DNA of 64,000 nt from positions 1 through 64,000 of the forward strand of contig CASDLT010000024.1 in the NCBI GenBank assembly GCA_949281375.1, in the 5' to 3' direction. Within the stretch, counting starts at the first letter, position 1. The number at the start of each line of letters is the position of its first letter. This DNA comes from an uncultured Nitrosomonas sp. Lineage in GTDB: Bacteria; Pseudomonadota; Gammaproteobacteria; Burkholderiales; Nitrosomonadaceae. The notes beneath the pieces are model-generated. The model was not told the origin of the DNA, searched no databases, and saw nothing but the letters and a program-made list of their open reading frames with translations. Below, in pieces: positions 29,286 through 37,928 of the stretch. Both the position numbers and the translations under genes were made by a program.

Positions 29286-29734
29286 TGATCGCTTCTCTGC
29301 TTTCGCCCAATTTTGTTACCGATCTAGGCTTTGAGAAAAAAGTCTTTGAATCCTTTATCGAAATTCTGAGGAAAGAAGAACAGGCACTGGTACAAGGTGA
29401 ATTTGACGAAATCGACCACCTTGTTACCGAAAAAACACGGTTGATAGAAAAACTGCTACACCTTGATGATCAACGCAATAAATTCTTTCTTAGTCAGGGC
29501 ATTAAACTGAATAAGGTCAATGCCTGGCTGGAAGATTTTTTTTCTGATCGTCCGAAGGCCCGCACGCTCTGGAATGATGTCGTGGAATTGGCCAGAATAG
29601 CCCAAAGACTCAATCACACCAATAGTCTGATGACATCGACCCTGCTTCAACAAAATCAGCGCGCATTCAGTGCGCTGCATTGTGCGGCCGGCAATATCGC
29701 ATTGTATGGTCCCAAAGGCCAGACTTACCTTTAG
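29285..29734 (+). CDS. flgN: Flagellar filament-junction chaperone FlgN
   Basis: A 149-residue mostly helical protein. FlgN-family features are EILRKEEQALVQGEFDEIDH near the N-terminus and a C-terminal helix with LNHTNSLMTSTLLQQNQRAF. It binds the hook-filament junction proteins FlgK and FlgL before export. It is translationally coupled to flgM (TAATG overlap). It converges on motD; the 165-bp gap between them shows no clear terminator. Confidence 0.9.
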   Translation: MIASLLSPNFVTDLGFEKKVFESFIEILRKEEQALVQGEFDEIDHLVTEKTRLIEKLLHLDDQRNKFFLSQGIKLNKVNAWLEDFFSDRPKARTLWNDVVELARIAQRLNHTNSLMTSTLLQQNQRAFSALHCAAGNIALYGPKGQTYL

Positions 29735-29899
29735 CACAGTTTCAAATCTCATGCGGCACACTTACTCAGGTCGCGTTTAAATCAAATTCAACCTGTTCCT
29801 TGATCAATCCATAAAAGCTTAGCTAATTAATTTCGCTTTCACTGACATACCAGGCGTTCCATCTACCGGCTTCTCGCCTTCTCACCTTCTCGTAACCGA

Positions 29900-30703
29900 T
29901 TAGTTTGGCTCGATATCAATGGGCAGTTCTGTCACCTTATCGGGCTCGTTTGCTAAAATCATCACAGCCACTCTGCGGTTCCGTTTTCTGCCTTCAGGCG
30001 TTTCATTCGTTTCAATTGGTTTGTTCGCGCCATAACCAATGGCCGTCAATCGACCGGCATCGACCCCATGGTCGATGAACAACCGGATGACGCTGCTAGC
30101 TCTGGCCGAAGACAGTTCCCAATTCGACGGAAAGTTGTCGGTATGGATTGGGATGTTATCGGTATGCCCTTCGACATGAATTTCATGCTCATGCCCTTTA
30201 ATCACTTGCGCAACGGCTTTTAGTGCCAGACTGGAATTTTCTGCCAGACTGGCCTGGCCGGGCGAGAAAAGCACGCTCGCGCTGATCTCAACCGTAATTC
30301 CAAGCGAACTCTGCGTAACCCGGACTTGACCATCCTTTACCAGCGGCTCCAGCGCATCGAGTATGCTTTTAGCCATGACTCGCATTTTTTCTTGCTTTTT
30401 CATTTTTGGTGAATTGGGGTCATCGATGGGTTTGATCGAATCCGCCAGCGTGGAATCCGTTAATTGCACGGGTGAGAATTCAGACGACGAAGAAGAGTTT
30501 AGATGCGAAGCCCCACTGCTACTCTTGAAGGCGCTGACCAGCGAATGACTGAGAACGCGATATTTCCCTTCATTCACTGAAGATATCGCATACATGACCA
30601 CGAAAAACGCGAATAATAACGTAATAAAGTCAGCATAAGAAACGAGCCAGCGCTCATGACTCTCCGTTTGCTCTTCATGCTTGGGGGCTTTTTTCCGGCT
30701 CAT
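29900..30703 (-). CDS. motD: Flagellar motor protein MotD (MotB family)
   Basis: A 267-residue stator subunit. The N-terminal helix WLVSYADFITLLFAFFVVMY carries the proton-binding aspartate of MotB-type proteins. The C-terminal OmpA-like peptidoglycan-binding domain has VEGHTDNIPIHTDNFPSNWE and GYGANKPIETN. Following MotC and flhF/flhG/fliA is typical of the MotCD pair of Pseudomonas and other beta/gammaproteobacteria. ATG 30703 is used; a TTG four codons upstream is possible. Confidence 0.92.
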   Translation of the reverse strand: MSRKKAPKHEEQTESHERWLVSYADFITLLFAFFVVMYAISSVNEGKYRVLSHSLVSAFKSSSGASHLNSSSSSEFSPVQLTDSTLADSIKPIDDPNSPKMKKQEKMRVMAKSILDALEPLVKDGQVRVTQSSLGITVEISASVLFSPGQASLAENSSLALKAVAQVIKGHEHEIHVEGHTDNIPIHTDNFPSNWELSSARASSVIRLFIDHGVDAGRLTAIGYGANKPIETNETPEGRKRNRRVAVMILANEPDKVTELPIDIEPN

Positions 30704-30740
30704 CAGAATTTTCAAGCTGCTTTTTATTGATATTACTTAC

Positions 30741-31511
30741 TCACATCACACTACCGGCGAAATATCCTTTCAGCCGGTTTTCGATAAATCGTGGATTTTC
30801 CCCGTTTGCAATCGAAACTAAACCATCAATCAAAGCTTCCTGCATCACGACTTGCTCGCTGATAATGCTCTTGAGCTTATTGGCGATGGGCAAGCACACC
30901 AAATTTGCAAATCCAACGCCATAAATCGTAGCGACAAACGCAACTGCGATGCCACTGCCAAGAAGATTCGGATCACTCAAGTTTTCCATAACATGAATCA
31001 AACCCAGTACTGCACCCAGAATGCCAATGGTCGGCGCATATCCTCCTGCCGCTTCCCAGATTCGAGCCGATTGACGTTGATGCGCCTCCAGCGCGGAAAT
31101 ATCAATTTCTAACGCCTCTCGCAACTTTTCCGCCGTACTTCCATCCGCCAGCAATTGCAATCCCTTCTTTGCAAAAGGATCTTTCAAAGCGGTTACCTGG
31201 GATTCAAGTGCGAGCAGCCCTTCTTTTCGGGCGATCTGAGCCCAATTAATGACTTGCTTGATCAAAATTTGTGACGAATTCACGGGCGGAAAAAATACCC
31301 AGGCGCTCATTTTGACTCCGTTGATAAATATGCTTACCGGGCTTTGCAATAACACCGCTCCAATCGTCCCGCCCATCACGATGAGGAACGCTGCCGCCTG
31401 AACGAGCGAACTGAAGTGCCCACCCTCCAAAATTTGCCCGCCTATGATGGCAGCGAAAGCCAGCAGGATGCCCACAGCGCTGTTGATATCCATCTTTGAG
31501 TTTTTATTCAT
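30741..31511 (-). CDS. motC: Flagellar motor protein MotC (MotA family)
   Basis: A 256-residue stator subunit with four membrane helices, including GILLAFAAIIGGQILEGG and GAVLLQSPVSIFINGVKM, and the late motif GILGAVLGLIHVMENLSDP. It forms the proton channel with MotD. A Met at residue 7 (MDINSAVGIL) is an alternative start and closer to family starts. It is 37 bases ahead of motD and 35 bases after fliA, so these are co-transcribed. Confidence 0.93.
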   Translation of the reverse strand: MNKNSKMDINSAVGILLAFAAIIGGQILEGGHFSSLVQAAAFLIVMGGTIGAVLLQSPVSIFINGVKMSAWVFFPPVNSSQILIKQVINWAQIARKEGLLALESQVTALKDPFAKKGLQLLADGSTAEKLREALEIDISALEAHQRQSARIWEAAGGYAPTIGILGAVLGLIHVMENLSDPNLLGSGIAVAFVATIYGVGFANLVCLPIANKLKSIISEQVVMQEALIDGLVSIANGENPRFIENRLKGYFAGSVM

Positions 31512-31546
31512 CAGAAATACTCAATCCATTGAATAGCCATACCAAC

Positions 31547-32263
31547 TCAGGTATTTCTCAAACGGCTGCGAAGGCGCGCGATCGCTTGCGTGTGCAATTG
31601 GCAGACACGGGATTCGCTGACACCCATCACTTCACCGATTTCCCTCAGATTCATTTCCTGCTCATAATGCATCCCCATGACCTGCTTTTCCCGCGGGGGT
31701 AGATTATCAATTGCAGCAATTAGTTGATTCCTGAAATTCTCATCCAATAGCTCATTCAACGGATCACCGCTCGAATCCACTACCAGCCGGTCCAGGAAAG
31801 GCTCTTCATCGTCCTGCTGAAAATCTTCGTAATAGATCAGTTGCGCACCGCGGGCATTTTGCAAGGTGTCATGATACTCGTCCAGCGACATCTCCAGCTC
31901 CTTCGCCAGATCCTGTTCACTGGGCGCACAACCATGCCTTTGCTCCAATACGCTCACCGCAGCTTCGATACGACGCATTTTTTTCCGCAAGCTGCGCGGC
32001 AGCCAATCCGCTTCGCGCAATTCATCCAGGATGGAACCGCGAATGCGCTGGGCGGCATAGCTTTCGAACTGTCGCCCATAAGAACCTTCATAACGGTTGA
32101 TGGCGTCCAGCAATCCCATCATGCCCGCCTGAATCAAATCATCGACTTGCACACTTGCAGGCAAGCGCGTCATCATATGATAGGCAATGCGTTTGACGAG
32201 CGGCGTAAACTCGGCCACGAATTGTTCTTTGTCAACTGCTTTGGTTCCAGTCGCTGTATACAT
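31547..32263 (-). CDS. fliA: RNA polymerase sigma-28 factor FliA
   Basis: A 238-residue sigma factor for late flagellar genes. Region 2 has VDDLIQAGMMGLLDAINRYE and FESYAAQRIRGSILDELREA, highly conserved in FliA. Region 4 has LPPREKQVMGMHYEQEMNLR and GVSESRVCQLHTQAIARLR. The likely target in this window is the promoter at 28917-28943. It starts 6 bases after flhG. Confidence 0.97.
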   Translation of the reverse strand: MYTATGTKAVDKEQFVAEFTPLVKRIAYHMMTRLPASVQVDDLIQAGMMGLLDAINRYEGSYGRQFESYAAQRIRGSILDELREADWLPRSLRKKMRRIEAAVSVLEQRHGCAPSEQDLAKELEMSLDEYHDTLQNARGAQLIYYEDFQQDDEEPFLDRLVVDSSGDPLNELLDENFRNQLIAAIDNLPPREKQVMGMHYEQEMNLREIGEVMGVSESRVCQLHTQAIARLRSRLRNT

Positions 32264-32269
32264 AATCGC

Positions 32270-33166
32270 TCACACCGTAAAATTTTCCATACTCAAATGA
32301 CTCATTCGAATCAACCGCTGCATAAAATTCTCGATTCCTCCGGAAGATTTATCCGGACATGAAGAACGGGAAACCCGTTCTGCCAATTGCCTGAAACAAA
32401 TCGAAGCCAAAGAAACGGGAAATGCTTCCATCACTGACCGGCGCAGTTGCGTAGCGCTGCGCAATTTCTCATCACTGTATACATAGCCCATGAACTCTAG
32501 CGTAACGGCCAGATATTGATTAGCAACCATGAATAAATTGTGATAAATGGCGAGCGCTTCGGATTCGGAATCCACCTTGTTCACAAGAATGAGAAAATGC
32601 GTCTTGGCATATTCCTGACTCATGATCTTGATAAGCGCATAAGCCCCTGTCAGCGATCCCGCTGAACCTGAAATGACGATCATCACCTGTTCGGAGGCCA
32701 GGCTTAACGGTAAAACATGGGTATTACCGGTCATTGCCGTATCGATCAGCACCACATCAATATTCCGGGTGAATTCAGCAAAGCTTTTGATCAACCAGTC
32801 CTGCTCATCAGAATTGAGCTTGTTGAGTATTTGAATGCCGCGCATTGCAGAGACTATCGCAATATTGTCCGGCCCCTGCAGCATGACCTGATCCAATGTT
32901 TTGTCGCGATTGATGACGTGCAGCAGATCGAAGCGCGCTTGCAGGCCCAGATTCGAGCAGATATTGTTATGACAAGGGTTTTCATCGACCAATAACACGC
33001 GCTGTCCATCCCTCGCCAAGGCTGTTGCCAGATTGATCACCACGCTGGTTTTACCGACCCGGGCTTTTCCACCCGCTATAGTAAAAACCCGCGCCGCCTG
33101 TCGAGCCTGATTAATCATCAAGCTTCTCAGACCGGCCGCTTGATCACGATCGCTCATCTTAGTCAT
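32270..33166 (-). CDS. flhG: MinD/ParA-like flagellar number regulator FlhG
   Basis: A 298-residue ATPase that, with FlhF, controls where and how many flagella form. The deviant Walker A is FTIAGGKARVGKTSVVINLA. The signature lysine of KGGVGKT is kept, but the usual GG is AR. Walker A'/B regions LLVDENPCHNNICSNLG and VVLIDTAMTGNTHVL are present. The ATG at 33166 overlaps the flhF end by 8 bases; ATG 33157 is also possible. Confidence 0.9.
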   Translation of the reverse strand: MTKMSDRDQAAGLRSLMINQARQAARVFTIAGGKARVGKTSVVINLATALARDGQRVLLVDENPCHNNICSNLGLQARFDLLHVINRDKTLDQVMLQGPDNIAIVSAMRGIQILNKLNSDEQDWLIKSFAEFTRNIDVVLIDTAMTGNTHVLPLSLASEQVMIVISGSAGSLTGAYALIKIMSQEYAKTHFLILVNKVDSESEALAIYHNLFMVANQYLAVTLEFMGYVYSDEKLRSATQLRRSVMEAFPVSLASICFRQLAERVSRSSCPDKSSGGIENFMQRLIRMSHLSMENFTV

Positions 33167-34433
33167 GGTGGAATCCCGCGAATGACTTCTCAGTGGAGCG
33201 CGCAGTTTCATCATCCTGTTTGCCAGCCATGATCAGAGCAAATTCAGCATCTTGCAGAGTGAAGGCGGAATCTCCAGGAGTGGATTTGAAAATCCGGTGC
33301 AATAGATAGCGCGCATTGGCCGCATGAATATCTTCCGGAACTTTTTGGCCGTTCGTCACATAATGCAATCTCAGCTTGCGCCGGATCACGGCATCAAGCC
33401 CGACCCCCAAACTTGCCGCTTCATCGATCTTGGTAATGATGCAGCCAAAAATGCCATCATTCTGATAAGCGGAAATCACCTCATCCAGCGTCCGTCCATT
33501 CGATGCTGCGCTCAGGATGAGCATGCGCTTGATATCAGCACCGCAATTACTCAGCATGGCGGATTGCTCCGCAACCATTTGATCGCGCTGGCTCATACCT
33601 ATGGTATCAATCAACACCATATGCTTGTTCCTGAGTTCATACAATGTCAGTTGCAAGTCATCGGTATCCTTGATATTCCGAACCGGAATACCCAACAATT
33701 GACCATAAATTTTCAGTTGTTCGTGACCGCCAATTCGATAACTATCGGTGGTCAGCAGCGCCACTTTGTCGGCACCGTGGCGTATCACACACCGCGCTGC
33801 GAGCTTGGCGGTGGTCGTGGTTTTACCGACGCCGGTGGGGCCTATCAACGCATAGATTCCCCCTTTCTCAACCATTTCATCACTTGCTCCGGTATGCAAA
33901 TTGGAAACCAGCGCAGCCATCGCTTGCTTCAGGCTTTGCTCATAATCAAAATTAGCATTCAGTTTTTCCACTAGCCGGCGCGACAATTGTGGACTGAAAC
34001 CCACATCCAGCATGGTTCGCAGGATCTTCATCTTTTCAGGCTTGCGTTGCGTGTAATTTCCCCAGGCCACCGTCGCTAGTTGATCTTCCAGCGTGGCTTT
34101 CATTGCATGGATTTCAGCGATGATATCGTGCATCAACGAGAGCGATAGCTCCGGCATAGGCTTGGGTGGCTCGATCAACTCTGGCGCCACGACGGGAATG
34201 TTCGGATGGACTGGAAACGCAGCTTGTTTTTCGCTTCTGGCCATTTGAACTCCCTGCTGCATGACAGTGGGCGTTTCAACCAGACCGGACATTTCTGCAT
34301 CAGCCAATGCCATGATTTCGACACCATTCTTGGTTTTCCGATTGGAAAGTATTACTGCGTCATCGCCAAGCTCTTCCTTGACTTGCCGCAATGCTTCTTT
34401 TGATGTGGATGCTATGTATCGTTTTACTTTCAT
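33159..34433 (-). CDS. flhF: Flagellar SRP-type GTPase FlhF
   Basis: A 424-residue GTPase that places the flagellum at the pole. The N-terminal B domain starts MKVKRYIASTSKEALRQVKE. The NG domain contains the P-loop GPTGVGKTTTTAKLAARC, LLTTDSYRIGGHEQLKIYG and the later DTIGMSQRD and ITKIDEAASLG. It overlaps flhA by 4 bases, in the usual flhB-flhA-flhF-flhG-fliA order. Confidence 0.96.
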   Translation of the reverse strand: MKVKRYIASTSKEALRQVKEELGDDAVILSNRKTKNGVEIMALADAEMSGLVETPTVMQQGVQMARSEKQAAFPVHPNIPVVAPELIEPPKPMPELSLSLMHDIIAEIHAMKATLEDQLATVAWGNYTQRKPEKMKILRTMLDVGFSPQLSRRLVEKLNANFDYEQSLKQAMAALVSNLHTGASDEMVEKGGIYALIGPTGVGKTTTTAKLAARCVIRHGADKVALLTTDSYRIGGHEQLKIYGQLLGIPVRNIKDTDDLQLTLYELRNKHMVLIDTIGMSQRDQMVAEQSAMLSNCGADIKRMLILSAASNGRTLDEVISAYQNDGIFGCIITKIDEAASLGVGLDAVIRRKLRLHYVTNGQKVPEDIHAANARYLLHRIFKSTPGDSAFTLQDAEFALIMAGKQDDETARSTEKSFAGFHHD

Positions 34434-36514
34434 TTGTTACCTCCAATCACGGAAGTGATTTTGATTTTTTTTGTACCAGGAATTTCTGAATGAGAAAGGA
34501 CGCTGAGTTGCGGTATTGCGCGGCGCAGGAATTTCGCCAGCAAGGATCGGATGGCGCTTGGCGCCAGCAGCACAATCGGCAAGCCCAGTTTTTCCTGCTG
34601 CTGCGTTGCAGTACGGGCTTCTTTCAGCAGGGTATCAGCCAGGCCGGGTTCAATGCCAACACCACCGTGCGCGCCACCGCTCTGCATCACTTGCACCAGG
34701 ATGTTTTCCAGCTCGGGATGGAGGCTCATGACTTGCAGCTCTGTTCCAGCCGGGAAATATTGTTCGATGATGGCGCGACCCAATGCATTTCTGACGACAG
34801 CGGTCAGTTCGGCGGCATCCTGTGTATGGGGGGCATGTTCGGTCAATACGTCAATAATGGTTCGCATATCGCGGATATGCACACTCTCTTCAAGCAAATT
34901 CTGCAAGACTTTCTGTAAGGTCGACAGCGGTAATAATTTCGGCACCAGATCTTCAATCAATTTTGGCGCTTGCGTACTCAGATGATCGAGCAGTTTTTGC
35001 AATTCCTGTCTGCCCAATAATTCGGCCGCGCTGGAATGGATCAAGTGGTTGATGTGGGTCGTGACCACGGTGCTGGCGTCGACCACGGTATATCCATGTG
35101 CCTGAGCTTGTTCACGCAACGATGCTTCGATCCAAACCGCCGGTAAGCCAAACGCAGGATCGCTGGTCACGGTGCCAGGTAACTGCACGGTTACGCGTCC
35201 TGGGTTGATCGCCAGGTACATACCCGAATAAGACTCACCTTGACCGATCACGGAGCCTTTTAAAGTGATGCGATAGGCGTTTGGACGCAGTTCGAGATTA
35301 TCGCGGATGTGCACCACAGGCGGCAGAAAGCCGATCTCTTGTGCGAACTTCCTGCGTATACCATTGATGCGTTTCAGCAAATCACCCTGCTGGGCTTTAT
35401 CGACCAATGGAATCAAGCGGTATCCGACTTCAAGTCCCAAAGTATCGATTGGTGTAACATCTTCCCAACTGGCCTCGGCTTTCTCGATGGCAGGAATTTC
35501 TTGAACCACGGGTGCAGTTGCTTGTGCCTTCCCATGTTGCAGCCGGTAATAGGCAATTCCTCCCAGCAGAGAAGCAATCAGCAAGAATACAAAATTGGGC
35601 ATTCCCGGAATCAATCCCATGACACCCATGATACTGGCCGAAATGATCAATACTTGCGGCTGATTGAATAGCTGGCTGAGCACTTGCTCGCCAATATCCT
35701 CATCGGTGCTAACCCGGCTGACCACCAGGCCTGCAGCTGTCGAAATAATCAATGCGGGAATCTGACCTACCAGGCCGTCGCCTATCGTCAGCAAGGTATA
35801 ATTCTTGGCGGCTGCGCTCAATTCCATATCATGCTGCAGAACACCAACCACCAATCCGCCCACGATGGTAATGAGCATGATCAGAATACCTGCAACAGCA
35901 TCGCCGCGGACAAACTTGCTCGCGCCATCCATCGAGCCATAAAAATCAGCTTCCTGAGAAATAACCGCTCTGCGTTTGCGCGCATCTTCCTCGCCAATCA
36001 GGCCGGCATTCAAATCCGCATCGATCGCCATCTGCTTGCCCGGCATCGCATCCAGCGTAAACCGGGCGCTGACCTCGGCTATGCGGCCGGCACCCTTGGT
36101 GATCACGACAAAATTGATCACGACCAGAATAATGAAGACCACCAGTCCAACGGCATAATTACCGCCAACCAGAAAATGCCCGAAGGCTTCGATGACCTTA
36201 CCGGCGGCATCCGGGCCGGTATGCCCTTCCATCAGAACTACACGGGTAGAGGCAATATTCAGCGACAACCGCAATAACGTAGTGATCAGCAATATGGTTG
36301 GAAAAACTGCGAATTCAAGGGCATGGCGGGTATACAAGCTGACCATCAGCACGATGATCGACACGGCAATATTGAACGTAAAGAACAGATCCAGAATGAA
36401 CGGTGGCAATGGTAATATCATCATCGCCAGAATCATGATGATCAGGAGCGGGCCGGCGAATGCCTTGAGATTGGTCCCACCCGTCAAGGACGATAATGTA
36501 AGCGCGTTATTCAT
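34430..36514 (-). CDS. flhA: Flagellar export gate protein FlhA
   Basis: A 694-residue export-gate subunit. The N-terminal half has about eight membrane helices with the conserved FHIPEP-type stretch RFTLDAMPGKQMAIDADLNA and GDAVAGILIMLITIVGGLVV. The cytoplasmic C-terminal half binds chaperone-substrate complexes (GYRLIPLVD, AYRITLKGSVIGQGE). The length is normal. It overlaps flhF by 4 bases. Confidence 0.97.
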   Translation of the reverse strand: MNNALTLSSLTGGTNLKAFAGPLLIIMILAMMILPLPPFILDLFFTFNIAVSIIVLMVSLYTRHALEFAVFPTILLITTLLRLSLNIASTRVVLMEGHTGPDAAGKVIEAFGHFLVGGNYAVGLVVFIILVVINFVVITKGAGRIAEVSARFTLDAMPGKQMAIDADLNAGLIGEEDARKRRAVISQEADFYGSMDGASKFVRGDAVAGILIMLITIVGGLVVGVLQHDMELSAAAKNYTLLTIGDGLVGQIPALIISTAAGLVVSRVSTDEDIGEQVLSQLFNQPQVLIISASIMGVMGLIPGMPNFVFLLIASLLGGIAYYRLQHGKAQATAPVVQEIPAIEKAEASWEDVTPIDTLGLEVGYRLIPLVDKAQQGDLLKRINGIRRKFAQEIGFLPPVVHIRDNLELRPNAYRITLKGSVIGQGESYSGMYLAINPGRVTVQLPGTVTSDPAFGLPAVWIEASLREQAQAHGYTVVDASTVVTTHINHLIHSSAAELLGRQELQKLLDHLSTQAPKLIEDLVPKLLPLSTLQKVLQNLLEESVHIRDMRTIIDVLTEHAPHTQDAAELTAVVRNALGRAIIEQYFPAGTELQVMSLHPELENILVQVMQSGGAHGGVGIEPGLADTLLKEARTATQQQEKLGLPIVLLAPSAIRSLLAKFLRRAIPQLSVLSHSEIPGTKKIKITSVIGGNK

Positions 36515-36554
36515 GTTAGTGAGTCACCGATATTGAAAGATTCATTGATTAGGT

Positions 36555-37706
36555 TCACACACTTTCCGTTGCATGCTTGGGTTGATCCAATCCTTCAGGA
36601 ACCTGCAGATCAACCGGCGGATTCGGTACGGCGCCGCCATATTCGTTATAACGCCGCAACTGAAACACATACGCCAGCACTTCCGCGACTGCGGCATACA
36701 ACTTCTCGGGTATTTCACTCTCCAGTTCGGTATGAAAATACAGCGCCCGGGCCAGCGGGGGCGCTTCCAGAATCGGCACGCGATGTTCCTCACCCAGTTC
36801 ACGAATACGAGCTGCCAGTAAATGCACACCTTTTGCGACCACGGTGGGCGCGCGCATGCTGTCGCTTTTATATTTCAACGCCACGGCATAATGGGTCGGG
36901 TTGGTCACGATGACATCCGCCTTCGGAATTTCCGCCATCATGCGGCGCCGCGCCGCTTCACGCTGCAATCCGCGAATTTTGGCCTTGACGTATGGATCAC
37001 CTTCGTCTTCTTTATGCTCTTTGCGAATTTCTTCTTTGGTCATGCGCAATTGCTTGGCATGCTGCCAAATTTGAAAAGGCACATCGATCGCCACGACCAG
37101 CACCATCGCACCGATGATCAGCAAGAAACTGGTCGCCAGATAATCTCCTGTGCGACTGATTCCGGCATCCACCGGAACCGTCATTAACGCCATCACCTCT
37201 TCCTTTTTCTGCCAGATGATCAAGGTCGCAACACCGCCGATGACTGCCGTTTTGGCAAGCGCCTTCACCAACTCGACTAAACTGTGAACGGAAAAAATCC
37301 TGCCAAAGCCATTGACAGGATTGATGCGGTCAAACCTAGGCATCAGCGCCTTGGTGCTCATCATCCAGCCACTGAGCATCATCGGTGCGAAAAAAGCCAC
37401 CACGGCCAGGGGCAACAGCAAGGGTGCAATGGCGATCAATCCCTCGATCGACAACTCGTAAAACCGGTTCAACATCAGGTCAGGCTGAAATGCCAGTTCG
37501 CGTTCCAATTGCATGCCGGCCTTCATGATATTCAGTAATTTATCCACCACGTTGGCCCCAATGAAAGCGATACCTGCTGCCGCCACCATCAATAACGAAA
37601 AAGTGGTCAGCTCCTGGGAACGCGCAACTTGCCCCTCTTCCCGCGCTTTCTCGATGCGCCGGGGCGTCGCCGGTTCTGTACGTTCTAAATCACTTTCTTC
37701 AGACAT
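36555..37706 (-). CDS. flhB: Flagellar export switch protein FlhB
   Basis: A 383-residue protein with four N-terminal membrane helices. The cytoplasmic domain contains the autocleaving NPTH motif (VIVTNPTHYAVALKYKSD, about residue 267), which switches export from hook to filament substrates. GGAG lies 6 bases before ATG 37706, so this is preferred to the start four codons upstream. It is the first gene of the flhB-flhA-flhF-flhG-fliA-motC-motD series; 40 bases separate it from flhA. Confidence 0.96.
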   Translation of the reverse strand: MSEESDLERTEPATPRRIEKAREEGQVARSQELTTFSLLMVAAAGIAFIGANVVDKLLNIMKAGMQLERELAFQPDLMLNRFYELSIEGLIAIAPLLLPLAVVAFFAPMMLSGWMMSTKALMPRFDRINPVNGFGRIFSVHSLVELVKALAKTAVIGGVATLIIWQKKEEVMALMTVPVDAGISRTGDYLATSFLLIIGAMVLVVAIDVPFQIWQHAKQLRMTKEEIRKEHKEDEGDPYVKAKIRGLQREAARRRMMAEIPKADVIVTNPTHYAVALKYKSDSMRAPTVVAKGVHLLAARIRELGEEHRVPILEAPPLARALYFHTELESEIPEKLYAAVAEVLAYVFQLRRYNEYGGAVPNPPVDLQVPEGLDQPKHATESV

Positions 37707-37928
37707 GACATGCTCCAAATTCTTACGGTTGAATTATCACGGCAACTGTCACAATCTCATTTTGAGAAAAAAGAAGGAATCAGGGCCTTATTCATTGGCT
37801 ATGGCATCGCTGCCCCTATATCACACCGTTTTCTTCACAAAATATGAAATAATTCGGAACATTCATTCCCACAACTTCACAGGACGACTGTCTCCAAAAT
37901 GATTCATCACCTATCGCAGAGCTAATAC

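Noticed and set aside
35684..36277. A 197-codon plus-strand frame inside flhA
   Set aside because: It is antisense to the conserved membrane half of FlhA.
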